Assembly (NCBI RefSeq): GCF_000276665.1
Contig: NW_004955465.1
Span: 3,961,003 to 4,025,002 of the forward strand
Direction: 5' to 3'
Origin: Chinchilla lanigera
Lineage: Eukaryota; Chordata; Mammalia; Rodentia; Chinchillidae
DNA length: 64,000 nucleotides
The number at the start of each line of letters is the position of its first letter. The first letter of the stretch is position 1. Of this stretch, positions 20,330 through 30,724 are shown one piece after another. Both the position numbers and the translations under genes were made by a program. The notes beneath the pieces are model-generated. The model made no database searches, was not told where the DNA came from, and saw nothing but the letters and a program-made list of their open reading frames with translations.

Positions 20330-20806
20330 AAAGCCCTTACCTACACCTATGTCTTTAAGAGCAGCACAATTTATAATAGCTAAATTTTGGAAGCTGTCTA
20401 TATGTCCATCAAAAAGTGAATTGATAAAAAAATGGTATTTATACACAATGGAGTACTACTCTGCTGTAAAGAAGGATAAATTTGAGTGATCTGTAGGCAA
20501 AAGGATGCACCTTGAGACCATAATGTTAAGTGAGATAAATCAGATGCACAAGCTTAAAAAATCGTATGGTTTTTCTTATATGAGAAATCCACATTATGAC
20601 TAAAGAGCAAAATGGAAGATGGGTAATAAGAAGTAGAGAGACAGACCCTTTTCAGACAGGAAGAGGATCAAGAGATGGAGGGGGGGAAGGTAGAGAGGGA
20701 AAGATGGAAGGAATTGAGACGTGTTATGTATGCACGCTGACTCCACCCAAGGAATGGAACCGTTATGTGCTGCAAACATGTACTAGCGAAAAAACAAAAA
20801 CTGAAA
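20330..20806 (+). mobile_element. L1 3' end: ORF2 C-terminus plus G-rich 3' UTR
   Basis: CAGCACAATTTATAATAGCTAAATT, GTCCATCAAAAAG, TGGTATTTATACACAATGGAG, AGTGAGATAAATCAGATGC and so on give the last part of L1 ORF2. The frame around 20340-20489 retains the WYLYTMEYYSAVKKD-type C-terminal region. A G-rich 3' UTR follows (GATGGAGGGGGGGAAGG), ending GCAAACATGTACTAGC and an A-rich tail. It is truncated at the 5' end and non-functional. Confidence 0.88.
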
Positions 20807-20988
20807 AAAGTCCTCCTACTATTTACCTGTCGCATATTTAAAATATGAGTTAAAAGTAGCACACACTTGCCTGTAAGATACTTAACATGCATCTCATTAT
20901 TTTTCTTTCTGGACATCCTTTTTTGGAGGGTAAATTGTGTCCCAGAGTAACTGTTCTTTCCCTCAAGGCATTGAACAGCCCAAGTTCT

Positions 20989-21194
20989 TTTTTTTTTTTT
21001 TTNNNNNNNNNNNNNNNNNNNNNNNNNNNNNNNNNNNNNNNNNNNNNNNNNNNNNNNNNNNNNNNNNNNNNNNNNNNNNNNNNNNNNNNNNNNNNNNNNN
21101 NNTTTTTTTGTTTTTTTCCGGTACCGGGAACCGAACTCACGACCTTGCGCTTGCCAGGCAGGCGCTTTTGCCGCTGAGCTAAATCCCCAGCCCC
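20989..21194 (-). mobile_element. ID-like SINE, young, containing the assembly gap
   Basis: Reverse-complement ID: poly-T, the N run, T-run, CCGGTACCGGGAACCGAACTC, GGCGCTTTTGCCGCTGAGC and AAATCCCCAGCCCC. The exact 17-base repeat GAACAGCCCAAGTTCTT flanks it at 20973-20989 and 21195-21211, so the gap lies inside the poly-A tail of one insertion. Confidence 0.95.
21003..21102. other. Assembly gap, exactly 100 N
   Basis: A run of exactly 100 N, a size commonly used as an unknown-length placeholder. It is bracketed by T-runs on both sides, within the tail of a SINE. Confidence 0.99.
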
Positions 21195-21594
21195 GAACAG
21201 CCCAAGTTCTTATCCTTCCTCCTTATAGTGCTCCGTCTCTGATTAGGGTGATACAGTCTAGGAAAGCCCTTGGTCAGGGCGTTTCAGATAAACCAGTGTC
21301 TGAAAAAACGCATGTATCCATTTTGCCTCCATGGAACTATAAAATTGCTGAGGCCCAGACTACTGCTCACCGCTTTGATACGGGGTTGGAAGTAAAGAGC
21401 CTCTGAGATTTGTGCTGCCATTGATCAACTTTGCCAACACAGAGTTCTTCCAAATTTTTCCGAGTCTCAGTTCTTCTCTCTGCAAAATGGACATAGATTG
21501 GAATGGCTCCTGTATCACAGGACACTTAACAGTAATAAATCCGGTATCAGATGTACCGCCCTAGGGAGGCTCGGATTTCAGCCCCTGGCCAGGG

Positions 21595-22110
21595 TGAGCC
21601 ATCATTCATTTGTCCAACAAGTGTTTTAGTAAGGGTCTACTGAACGTCAGGCACTGTTGGGGGGCACCTGGGACCCATCTGTGAGGGCCTGAGATCAAGG
21701 CCGTCTGGCCCTGTGGAGCTGGGGTTCCAGTGGGGTCAGTGGTTGCCACCGTGAACGCAATACAAGGTGTGCTAGCACCGGCAAGCGTGATGGGAGAACG
21801 TGGTCGCGGGGAGGGGGAAAGGGTCAGAGGGCACGGCGCAAGCTGTAATTTGTAAATAGGACTAAGGCGAAAGGCCTTGGAGAGGAGGTGATGTTTTAGG
21901 CAGAGGTGTGACACAGTGAGGGGCTTAATCTGCCGTATCTGCGGAAAGGTCATTCTAGGCAGGGGTGGCGAGTGCTGATGCCAGGTGTTTGGGGAATAGG
22001 AAACTGCTAGTTGGTGTCTAGGGCAATCCTGTATCTGACCCGGTAGCCTATGATTGGAGCTGTGTGAGCCAGGAGGAGAGCAGGAGGACTTGGATTCAAA
22101 GAGACAATGA
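21595..22110 (-). mobile_element. L2 LINE 3' region, antisense
   Basis: CATTCATTTGTCCAACAAGTG, GGGTCTACTGAACGTCAGGCAC, CCCTGTGGAGCTGGGGTTCC, GTGATGTTTTAGGCAGAGGTG, GTCATTCTAGGCAGGGG and GAGCTGTGTGAGCCAGG follow the order of reverse-complement L2 3' sequence. The 171-codon minus frame here (21606-22121) is LINE-derived, with no start or domain that argues for a gene. Confidence 0.7.
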
Positions 22111-22397
22111 AGCTGGCCCACAAGGAGCTCCCGAGCGCAGGTGCCGGGTGGACGGAGGGTTACGGGTGTTCGCTGCTGCCGTGTCTGCGCCCGGTAGATG
22201 CCCTTTCAGGAATAGAGGCCGCGCATACCTGCAGTGAAGTAGCTAACTTATTTACTGCTGTCCTTTCCCCAGTCCATGCGTTGCTCTCTTTCTCCCTTTT
22301 TTTCACCTAAGTTTCCCCCTCTTACTCACACGCTGTTCCTTGCACTTAGCAGGGTCTTCCAGGCGACAAGGAAGAGAGTCACACCGATTACCCTGAG

Positions 22398-22411
22398 TCA
22401 GCAGGGGGCGC
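22398..22411 (+). promoter_or_regulatory. Strong CTCF-type motif
   Basis: TCAGCAGGGGGCGC matches the CTCF core CCASYAGRKGGCRS at 13 of 14 positions (first C is T). It sits in repeat-free sequence. Occupancy is inference. Confidence 0.6.
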
Positions 22412-22428
22412 ACTGCCGGGGTGTGGGT

Positions 22429-22434
22429 CACGTG
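22429..22434. promoter_or_regulatory. CACGTG E-box
   Basis: A palindromic E-box of the USF/MYC type, 17 bases downstream of the CTCF-like motif. Confidence 0.45.
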
Positions 22435-22677
22435 GGTTGGATGTGGGAAAGGGCAAGCGCTCTGCCTACAGATGTGCACGCTGGACGTTTTAAAAGCTGT
22501 GTCACGCAGGTAGCATGGCTGAGAGGTCTAGAAGCTGCTGGGCAGCTAAATCACGAAACCAAAGCTCATCTGTGGCTGGAGAGGGCCAGGCTGCCTGGCC
22601 GTGACAGCTTTCTTTTCCTGTGCTGTGAATGCAAGCCAGAGGTGCTCCACCACGCAGCTACGGCACAGCCTGCCTCC

Positions 22678-22788
22678 CTTTTTCTGAGACAGGATCTTAC
22701 TTTGCAGTCCAAGCTGGCCTTGAACTTGTGACCCTCCTGCCTTTGCCTCCCGTGTGCTGTGATGACAGGTGAGCACAGCCGGGCCTGG
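22678..22788 (-). mobile_element. Short B1-type SINE
   Basis: TTTTTCTGAGACAGGATCTTAC, AAGCTGGCCTTGAACTTGTGACC and GCCTCCCGTGTGCTG: reverse-complement B1 without the internal duplication (proto-B1-like or deleted). Confidence 0.82.
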
Positions 22789-22789
22789 T

Positions 22790-23615
22790 TTGGGGCATCC
22801 CTTTCACAGCAGTGTCTGCTGTTGAAAGGAGTTAGAAGTAGGACTGAGCTCGTGTCAGCACTGCACGGCCAGGCTTAGGGAGAGCTGGGCTGCCTTCGAT
22901 GGGGCAATGTTAGGCCCTAGTGGACCATCGAGCCATTTAGAAAAGGCAACCCTATTCCGGGTTGTCACTTCCTTGAGCCTTCACAGTTGGCCTGGCAGGT
23001 AGTGGGAGAGCTGTTGCCGTGCCTACTTGCCCCTTTAGCTACAGATTCTTGTGCAGTGCCCAACCCAAACATCCCATCTTTTAAGACAGGGCACAGTTCT
23101 ACCAAAACTGCAGCATTTATTTCCCTGTTGGCAGGTCATACGTGTTTCTTTGCTTGGCTGATTTTGTACTTTGGTGACTCAACTACTTTCTCTCTCTCAG
23201 CTTTTCTCTTTCCTGTCAGTGTGGACTTAGTAATTCTTTCTTGGTGTCTGTCTTTAATTCAAACTTCCTGAAAGAGAATTTGCTAAGGTTGGTCAGTCAC
23301 CTGTCCGTAGAGACAGTGTTCTGGGGCTACTTGTCAGGTCTGTGAGTTGGAAACCAGGTCCTGAACCAATCAGCCTTGTCTGGGGCATGAATGTTGCAAA
23401 CCTGATGCGAACACACCCACTGAATACCATCCGGAACAATGCAGTCTTTGGCGGCACTATGTTGTCCTGAGTTATATCCTGGGCAAAGTGTACTGACTTA
23501 TAGGAAAACACACAATAGTGTTATATTAGCATTTTCTTTGACACCCTGGGAAGGAAACTAAAATAGCATTTTTGTTTACCAGAGGAGGAAATTGAAATGA
23601 TTCAATGTGGAATGA
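22790..23615. other. Low-repeat interval, no gene recognised
   Basis: No confident repeat. The 94-codon plus frame at 22987-23271 has no recognised domain. Some of the 22.9-23.3 kb sequence may be diverged L2. Confidence 0.3.
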
Positions 23616-23619
23616 ATGG

Positions 23620-23965
23620 TGTCTTGGTTACTTTTTTCTTGCTGCTGCTACAAAATACCTGAAACCCAGAATTAAGGAAGGAAAGGTTTATTTAGCTCAC
23701 GGTTTGTGGAGATTTCAGTCCATAGTTGGCTGACTCCAAGGCAGAGTGGCATATGGCAGAGGGCAACAGTTCATGGCGGCGGAAAACAGCAAAAAAGCAA
23801 AAGAGCAAAAGGGAGGAGTGGTGGCAAGCAGCCTCTCTCGCTCCCTTACATATGCAAACTATCTGCCCCAGGGCAGTGTAGCACCCACACCTGTGAATCA
23901 AAAACTCTAACAGCCCACCCCATGACTGTGGGTTTGGGGGGGACACCCAGACACAAACCATAACA
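23620..23965 (-). mobile_element. Rodent MaLR-type solo LTR with 5-base target-site duplication
   Basis: On the minus strand the element runs from TGTTATGGTTTGTGTCTGG to GTAACCAAGACA, i.e. TG...CA ends. It has GCCATGAACTG, CTGAAATCTCCACAAACC and an AGCTAAATAAACC polyadenylation-type site. AATGG flanks it exactly (23615-23619 and 23966-23970), a 5-base duplication typical of class III ERV/MaLR. No internal retroviral sequence remains. Confidence 0.85.
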
Positions 23966-24078
23966 AATGGCCTCCTTGGGTCATGTCCAGTCCTGGTTTA
24001 CTTAGTCATTTTACAGCTTGTTAAACCTAGTGTCCGGGAAATGGTCTAGCATCTTCCTTTCTAGATATGTATATTTCT

Positions 24079-24248
24079 TTCTTTCTTTCTTTTTTTTTTT
24101 TTTTGGTCTTCTTGAGACATGTCTCACTATACACTGCAGGCTGGCCTTGAGTTCACTTTGTAGCCCAGGCTGGTCTTGAATTTGCGATGATCCTCCTGCC
24201 TCAGCCTCCCGAGTGCTGGGATTACAGGCGTTCACTACCATGCCCAGT
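24079..24248 (-). mobile_element. B1 SINE, with exact target-site duplication
   Basis: A T-run, TTCTTGAGACATGTCTCAC, two related AGGCTGG segments, GCCTCCCGAGTGCTGG and ACTACCATGCCCAG. The exact 17-base repeat TAGATATGTATATTTCT flanks it (24062-24078 and 24249-24265). Confidence 0.93.
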
Positions 24249-24393
24249 TAGATATGTATATTTCTGTCTCTCTAGATCTGCTATCATCCACATGCTCATA
24301 TCATCTGTTGTTACAGACTGTTGTCTCTGGTACCTCAGGGTGTATCTTCCTCTTTCTTTAGGCCATCCCTACACGGTCACCAGAACGATATTT

Positions 24394-24489
24394 CCTTTCT
24401 TTTTTTTTTTTTTTTTCCGTTATCGGGACTTGAACTCATGCACTTGCCTGGCAGGCACTGTGCCGCTGAGCTAACTCCCCAGCCCCTTT
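24394..24489 (-). mobile_element. ID-like SINE with target-site duplication
   Basis: A T-run, CCGTTATCGGGACTTGAACTC, GGCACTGTGCCGCTGAGC and CCCCAGCCCC. AGAACGATATTT flanks both sides (24382-24393 and 24490-24501). Confidence 0.93.
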
Positions 24490-24501
24490 AGAACGATATT
24501 T

Positions 24502-24960
24502 TCTGAAAACAAATCTGACGTATGATCACATTACTCTGGCTTGTGCTGTCCAGCAAGCTCTCCAGGATTTCATTCCTTCTTGACATTCCAGAGCTACCTC
24601 TGCTACACTCTTCAATTGTGGATGATACTGTACATTTCTTTTTCCTTTTTCTTTTTCAAATTCAGGCCCTGTATGCCGCATTTTTTGAGCTTCTCAGCCT
24701 CTTAGATGATGGAAAGCCTTTCCTTGTTTACTTCCTCCGCTCAGCTCCTACTTGGTATAAAGGCTGAAGACTTTGGAAGCCGCCCTTCCTTCATCTGTGG
24801 AGCTAGGGCTCCTCTTCAGGGTGTTCTCAAGGTCCTGTGATGAAAGCAGTGAGCCCTGTCATCATTCTTGGTCCGTACATTGTCTTGTCTGTTGTAATGA
24901 GGGCTTCTGGAGGACAGCAACTCTGAAACCTCATCTCTTTCAGCCCACCCCTACAGAGCG
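24502..24960 (+). mobile_element. Probable L2 LINE 3' region
   Basis: CTGACGTATGATCACATTAC, CTCTCCAGGATTTC, GGAAAGCCTTTCCTTG, GGAGGACAGCAACTCTG and similar phrases match the order of an L2 3' region (transcript strand plus). The copy is very diverged. Confidence 0.45.
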
Positions 24961-25739
24961 CACCGAGCTCAATAGTTTTCAAAGGTACTGAATGGAGCAG
25001 ACCTTGTTCTTCCAAGTTCTTCTGCGTGAGACACTGAGTTCTTTGGAGTAAAGTTTATTCTTCTTCCCCACCCACCCCCCACTCTATTTCGGGAAACGAG
25101 AACAATCTTCCTTCTTTTCCCTGTGCTGTATTTTACGCTACCAGTTCTGGTCTTCAAAGCTGTCCTTTATGTTGATTCCAAAATGGGATCTGATGACTGA
25201 GAATTGCTGGGGTCCAAGAAAGTCTAGACACTTGGCTGAGTTATTTCTGGTGTTGCAGTCTCTGAGTCAATTTGACTTCACCTCTTAGACACTGAGCGTA
25301 CTTTGACCTTTTGGAGAGGTTGAATTAGAAAGGATTTGCGCTTGTGAAGTGCAGTTCAGGCTGTGAGCTTTGGGGAACATTTGGTGGCTTTCCGGCCAGG
25401 CAGAAGAGTCCCTGGTTACAGTCTGTGATGTTCTGATTTCTCCTCAAGGATGGAAGTCACCATGTGAGAAGGGAGTTGTTTCTTTCTCTTGCTGGTTGTG
25501 TGTTTCATTAGCTCTCACAGGCTAGAAAAAACTGGTTTGTCACGTTGTTGATTATACAAACTTTCTTTGAGGTCTTGCCTCCCGTCTTTCTCCCCAGTAG
25601 CCAAATCCTCTCGTATACCAACACTCCTAGGCGTCTACAAGATTTCTTTCATAGCTTAGTTCAGTGACCTCCTACCGTAGGAGCTGCTGAGCTGTTTGGG
25701 CTGATTAGGACTGTTTCTGTCTTTTCTATACCTCTTAAG
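24961..25739. other. Low-repeat interval, no gene recognised
   Basis: No repeat call. Several phrases around 25.2-25.7 kb look single copy, with no frame of interest. Confidence 0.25.
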
Positions 25740-26480
25740 AAAATATTCTTCCAATGTGTCACCACTTTAAGATGTCCATTTGTTATTTTACTTTAAGCAG
25801 GCTCTACTTTATAATTTAGCAGCATAATGGAATCCCGATTCTAGTTGACAAACACTGCGGTGCAAATGATTTAATTTACTAGCTTAAGCATTAGTCTACA
25901 TATTATTGTACTGATCAGTCATTGCACAGTAAAATCACTCATCCTTAATGTAATGATTTGGTATCCCTATGGAGAATTCCAGTCATCAGAATGTCATTAG
26001 ATACAGTAAAAAATGAAAATTACTATTACACAGCAGTAAACACTATTAACTGTTAGTTAAAATAGCATTTAATTTAGCCGGGCAAGAGTTTACAAATTTC
26101 CACAGTTTACTTGGTCCTCGAATAATTGCCCCCGCAAACACTAATGACACTTCTGCCAATGAAATGACAGAACGAGCAAGGGCCAATGATGAACTTGTGT
26201 CTTCCTTTGGCAGATGCCGTATTGTGACAGTGCAGATTGCTTGGCTCTCTGAGGCATTTCATTGGTCAGGAAAGGAAGCATGTAATATCCCGGGAGTAAG
26301 AAAGAAAGCAGAAGAATCTGTGTGTCTCCAAAATGCAGGGGAGCATCAAGCATATTCAGTAAGGGAGAATATGATTCTCTCAAGATGCTTTTCTTTTTCT
26401 CTGTCAGCTTGGCTTTGCAATCTGGTGTTCTGCTGCAACGCTTGTAAACGGGGACTGCCATAAATTCCTTCCGAGTGTCA
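25740..26480. promoter_or_regulatory. Candidate conserved non-coding element
   Basis: About 700 bases without recognisable repeats and rich in ATTA/TAAT cores: GCAAATGATTTAATTTACTAGC, TTAAGCATTAGTC, TCCTTAATGTAATGATTTGG, GTTAAAATAGCATTTAATTTAGC and CTAATGACAC, then CATTTCATTGGTC (CCAAT-type). This is one of the best candidates in the window for a deeply conserved enhancer, judged by texture only. The overlapping 99-106 codon frames on both strands are not convincing. Confidence 0.4.
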
Positions 26481-26522
26481 CTGGCTAGTGGCCCCCATCC
26501 GATTAAGAAGTACAGAGCTCAA

Positions 26523-26632
26523 GGGGCTGGGGATTTAGCTCAGTGGCACTACGCCTGCCCGGAAAGCATGAGGTCCTAAGTTCGATTCCCGGTACCGGAA
26601 AAAAAAACAAAAACCAAAAAACAAACGTATGG
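26523..26632 (+). mobile_element. ID-like SINE with exact target-site duplication
   Basis: GGGGCTGGGGATTTAGCTCAG, GTTCGATTCCCGGTACCGG and an AAAC-bearing tail. AAGAAGTACAGAGCT flanks it (26505-26519 and 26633-26647). Confidence 0.94.
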
Positions 26633-26649
26633 AAGAAGTACAGAGCTTG

Positions 26650-27300
26650 CTGGAAAGTATGCATTTTTGCACAAGTATTGCCAACTCCAGGCTTACAGAC
26701 AACATTGGTTTAAGTTAGAAAACATACATTTGCCTTTAAGTACCCTATCTCTATTGCAACCTGAGGCCAGCATTCCCCAGCTTTAAATAAAATCAGCAAC
26801 AACATCTATGATGCCTATAAATGTGTGCATGCTGCGGATGACTTGGCTCCATGTCGCAGTGTGTTGTCTTCATCCAAGCTACTGTGATTCATTTCCTTGT
26901 TTATTCTATCACTGCGTAGCACTGAATTTGAGTTCAGTGCCCAACATGTTGAACTTAGATATGGAAAGGTACATGAGGGACCCGTCTGTATAGGCAGAAG
27001 ACAATAAAAACAAAATTACAGACTGCACCGCTTTCTGCTTTGCTTATGCTTCCAATGCCAAGTCGACAGGCAAAATGATGGTTGGAAAGGACCAGTCCTA
27101 GTAAGATCATGATAGAGAGAAATAGTCCCAGTTTGCATGATCTTGAAGGAGGGCGCTAGTAAATGACAATCCTGAATCAGTGAAGCGGAAGTAACATGGC
27201 AGGATGTCTGCTTCTAGAAAAGGTTACCAGTTTGCAGTATGGTGTCTGCCAGCCAATTTTCATCAAAAATATGCAATAAAGAATTGCTCAGAAATGGATT
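26650..27300. other. Low-repeat interval, no gene recognised
   Basis: No confident repeat or gene. A 61-codon frame (26808-26993) has no recognised domain. Confidence 0.25.
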
Positions 27301-27301
27301 C

Positions 27302-27503
27302 TTTTTTTTTTTTTTTTTTCTTTCAGTACTGGGAATTGATCCCAGGGCCTTCATATTGAACTATATTCTCAGCCCTTTTAAAAATTTTTAAATTTTGAGA
27401 CAGGGCCTCACTAAATTACTAAATTGCTGGCTCTGGGCTTGAACTGGGGATCCTTTCGCTTCAGGCTGTCAGAGTGCTGGGGCTACAGGCACACACCGCT
27501 GTG
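27302..27503 (-). mobile_element. B1-dID dimeric SINE
   Basis: A T-run, then dID reverse complement (TACTGGGAATTGATCCCAGGG...GAACTATATTCTCAGCCC), an A/T linker, then the old B1 reverse complement (AAATTTTGAGACAGGGCCTC...GTGCTGGGGCTACAGGC). This is the expected dimer order when read on the minus strand. Confidence 0.82.
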
Positions 27504-28560
27504 CTCTTCTGGAAATGGGTTCTTTACTACATAGGGCACGGCAGACAGGAAGTACTTGATAGCCAATAGCATGCTGTGTGTAGGGAGATGTGAATGTCCC
27601 CGCTGAGGTGGCAGTCCAGGGACCTGGTCCTGCGCACTTGGTCCTGATATACTGACCATCCTCAGGTTACACGCGGACCCCACTGTGGTGGGCCATGAGA
27701 TGGTATCGTTTGGAAACTGACAAAAGTTGACTTGAAGAGATGCTAATAAATGCTACTGCCACTGAGGGAGAAGAAAAGGAACACACATGTACTACCCTCA
27801 TCCAACTCAGGGATTGCCTGCATTTATTTGTCAAGCTGCATGTGATTAGACATGGGATGACAGCATCCTTTTACCCCTGCTATGGTCAGAAAAGGAAGCA
27901 TGTCAATGTCCTGCTAGATACTTGGTGTATGTGAGTACGTATGTATGAGAGTGTGTATGTGTGAACGTGTGTGTTCTGCAGAGTTAGAACACACAGTTTC
28001 TGTATGTGTTCCCTAAAAGAGCTTTGGGTGAGTGTTTGACCCATAACTCATGGAAATCCCTTTGCTGCCATGTCCCTAGCCTGGAATTTTGCCATATAGT
28101 ATATCGAATCCTCATCAAAAGTAGCCAGATGCAGTGATTCAGTCTAGGCCCAAATTCCAAGTATCAAATGATAGGAGATGGATTGAAAATAAAGAGACCT
28201 TGCAAATAAACCAACCTCTTTATCCTTACAAATTGGTTTCTTCACTGTAGTATATGAGCCTGACTTATGAACTACTTGGCTTTTAGGGTTGATTTAGGTT
28301 GGAAAGACTGCTCAGACAGCAAAGCATTGCACATATTATAATTAAGCGCTGTATAGAAATATATTTTAAAGCCTTCATATGTATTATAGAATATAAATAT
28401 ATTATTTATGTGTCTTACAAATTAGTTTATTACTTGAAATAGTAAATGCCATAGAAAATTTAAAGTACTGTATGCCAGTAAGATATTATTACTATGTTTT
28501 GATGATTAAAATGTGCTACTTTATAATATAAATGAGTAGACAGATTAAGAATGTACAAAA
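27504..28560. other. Interval with TG-rich tract, no gene recognised
   Basis: TG/TATG tract at about 27920-27980. The AT-rich part 28330-28560 (AATTAAGCGCTG, TTTTAAAGCC, ATTATTTATGTG) could be conserved non-coding DNA. No gene recognised. Confidence 0.3.
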
Positions 28561-28563
28561 ATT

Positions 28564-28662
28564 CTTTTTTTTTTTTTAAGAAAGGGGGTCCCAGTCAGGC
28601 TTCGAACTTGTGATCCTCCATCTCAGCCCTGCAGTGCTGTGACTCAGGCACCATGCTCTCTA
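28564..28662 (-). mobile_element. Degraded B1-type SINE
   Basis: A T-run, AGGCTTCGAACTTGTGATCCTCC, CTCAGCCCTGCAGTGCTGTG and CACCATGC: short and very diverged reverse-complement B1. Confidence 0.6.
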
Positions 28663-28789
28663 TAAAGATTCTTAACCACATAGGAGTATTAGAGGCACAT
28701 AGCCCTGAGAGCTGTACAGACCTGGGATACACTTGGCCATTCTAAGTTTCCATCTTTGGACCCCACTTGCCTTTCCTCGTTATTTTCCA

Positions 28790-29060
28790 TTAATTTCCTG
28801 CTGGAATGCATGGCTCTAGCCAGCCTCCTTTCCCGACAGTCTCACCCGCTTACCATGGTCTCCAATCTCTATGTCCAGTTCTGCAGTTAAAAGCCCTTCT
28901 CTTTGCTTTTCCAAATCTCCCTTCTCACGGCAGGCTTACTGTAAGTGTCTCCTCCTTCACAAACCGTTGCTTGTTCGCTAATTCATTCCACCAGTATTTA
29001 CTGACCTCCGTGATGTGCTCAGCTCGGGGCGGATGCAAAGATGAATCGGTCCAGGACTTC
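28790..29060 (+). mobile_element. Probable L2 LINE fragment
   Basis: CCAGCCTCC..., GACAGTCTCACC and TCTTTGCTTTTCCAAATCTCCC are followed by CTAATTCATTCCACCAGTATTTACTGACC...GTGCTCAGC, an L2/MIR-like end-region phrase. Boundaries and orientation are uncertain. Confidence 0.35.
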
Positions 29061-29159
29061 TCCCCCAGGGTGAGCACAGCCAATGTTCACAGCCTTTATC
29101 ATGTGCTTGCTGGTGTGGCTCAAATGGCTGTAACGGTATTAGCTCGTATGATCTTTAAA

Positions 29160-29290
29160 ATACACTTATGAGGTAGGTACAATTTTATTATCTTTATAAA
29201 TTGAGGAACTGAGGGCATAGAGATGAACTGACGTGTCTTTGGGGACAGTCAGTTGTAGAACAGTGACTTGAGATCAGGCCTTCTACAGAG
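29160..29290 (-). mobile_element. MIR SINE, antisense
   Basis: ATGAGGTAGGTACAATTTTATTATC, TTGAGGAACTGAGGGC and GACTTGAGATCAGGCC follow the reverse complement of the MIR core and 3' part. Confidence 0.7.
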
Positions 29291-29649
29291 AAAACGAGAC
29301 AAGTGTTGACAAACTCATTTGTCTGGGTTTCAGGATGAAGGTGCCGGGTGGTTGAGGGCTGCTTTTGAAAAATTGTTTATTAGTATGTTTTTGTAATATA
29401 ATGGATATATTCATGTGGTCACTGGTACATGCACACACCCAGCTTGATGTTCTTTATGTCCCTTTTTTCTTTCTGTCCTGTTCTCCATCCCTGAATCCCC
29501 AGATTCCTTTCCCATCTCCACAGGGTCTATCTCCCTGTTTGTCTCCTAGCCCCTGTTTTATTTTGCTCTTTAAATTATTTATACTTTGGGTTTTCCATAG
29601 GATTTGTTTTTTTCTTATGACCAGGGAGCTGGCTGGAGCTTGAAGACTT

Positions 29650-29860
29650 GAGGGGCAGTACAGGATGCTGGCTTAGCTCACAGTTGGCGGGAGGTATGAG
29701 TTCGAATCCCGGGTGCACACTCATTAATTCTGTACACTTAGGCTAATTAATCAATCTTTTCATGTCTGAGTGTCCCTTGCATGAAACATAGAGAGTGATG
29801 ATGGTCACCCTAATGACCTTATTTACTGTGAGGATTAAATTAGGGGAGGTCTATAATGAA
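29650..29860 (+). mobile_element. MIR SINE
   Basis: A tRNA-like head with GAGTTCGAATCCCGGG B box at 29699-29714 is followed by a region ending TTTACTGTGAGGATTAAATTAG. The order matches MIR. Confidence 0.65.
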
Positions 29861-30334
29861 CATGCAGATTAGAAACGTGATCTGAGTGTTCTTAATGTTA
29901 TTGTAGAGACAGAATTATCTAAAATACTCATTGCTGTATTCAACAATTTTTTCAATGCCTCAAGGAATTTAAATGTCCTGTGCTGGAATAGTCTCTTGAA
30001 CACGTCTGATAAATATGCCGCAGTCACCCAGGTCACTTCTGGTTTTAACCACAATATAAACTCATTGAACTGTCTTTTCATATTTGATGCTCCATCAGTT
30101 GACTATCTTACGCAGTTATCATACAGACATGATTTCCTCTGAGGACATCTGTGACAGGCTGGAAGATCTGTTCCCAGCACTTTGAGTGCTTGATTGTAAA
30201 CTTAGCCTTGAAGAACGACGTCTCCCCGAGCTTCTGTGGTCTTGGTTCTGCTGAACCAACTAGTCACACTCTGGGCTGTCTACACAGCCTCAGTGTAGAG
30301 GAGTTAGTTTCACCAGTGTAGCATGGTTTTTTAA

Positions 30335-30420
30335 AATTGTTTTATTTGGATACAAGATCTTACTGAGTTGCACAGGTTGGCCTTGACCTTGGGGTCTTTG
30401 TACCTCAGCCTCCAGCCAAT
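30335..30420 (-). mobile_element. Degraded B1-type SINE
   Basis: ATTTGGATACAAGATCTTACTG, CACAGGTTGGCCTTGACC and CTCAGCCTCCAGCC: old reverse-complement 7SL-type monomer. Confidence 0.6.
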
Positions 30421-30439
30421 ACTTATTAAAATTTAAGGT

Positions 30440-30595
30440 TTAAAGTTAAAGATCTCCATGCATCCCCCAAAGCTTCTTGTTAAATTGTAGATTTTGATTC
30501 AGTAGGTCTAGGAGGACACTGAAATTCTGCTTTCCTACCAAGCTGCAAGCTAGTGCCATTGCTTCCGGCCTGAGGGACACACTTCAAGGGAAAAA
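30440..30595 (+). mobile_element. MER5-like hAT DNA transposon relic
   Basis: CTTCTTGTTAAATTGTAGATTTTG, ATTCAGTAGGTCTAGG, ACACTGAAATTCTGC and GGGACACACTTCAAG follow the order of the MER5A/Charlie-type element, missing the first end. Confidence 0.65.
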
Positions 30596-30724
30596 GATGT
30601 AGGATATAGTATTTAAGATCACATTATGTTTTGAGTATTCCAGAAGGATCAGAAGGTAGGGCGATATAAATATTAAAACAGAAACACTAAATCTACTGGA
30701 AGAGAAAGCAGGTAGAAATCTTGA

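Noticed and set aside
21606..22121. 171-codon minus-strand frame as a gene
   Set aside because: It lies across L2 LINE sequence and has no recognisable domain.
27145..27165. CTCF site at GAGGGCGCTAG
   Set aside because: Matches the motif poorly outside the GGGCGC core.
29655..29720. tRNA gene from the GAGTTCGAATCCCGGG motif
   Set aside because: The sequence continues into a MIR body, so this is the tRNA-derived head of a MIR.
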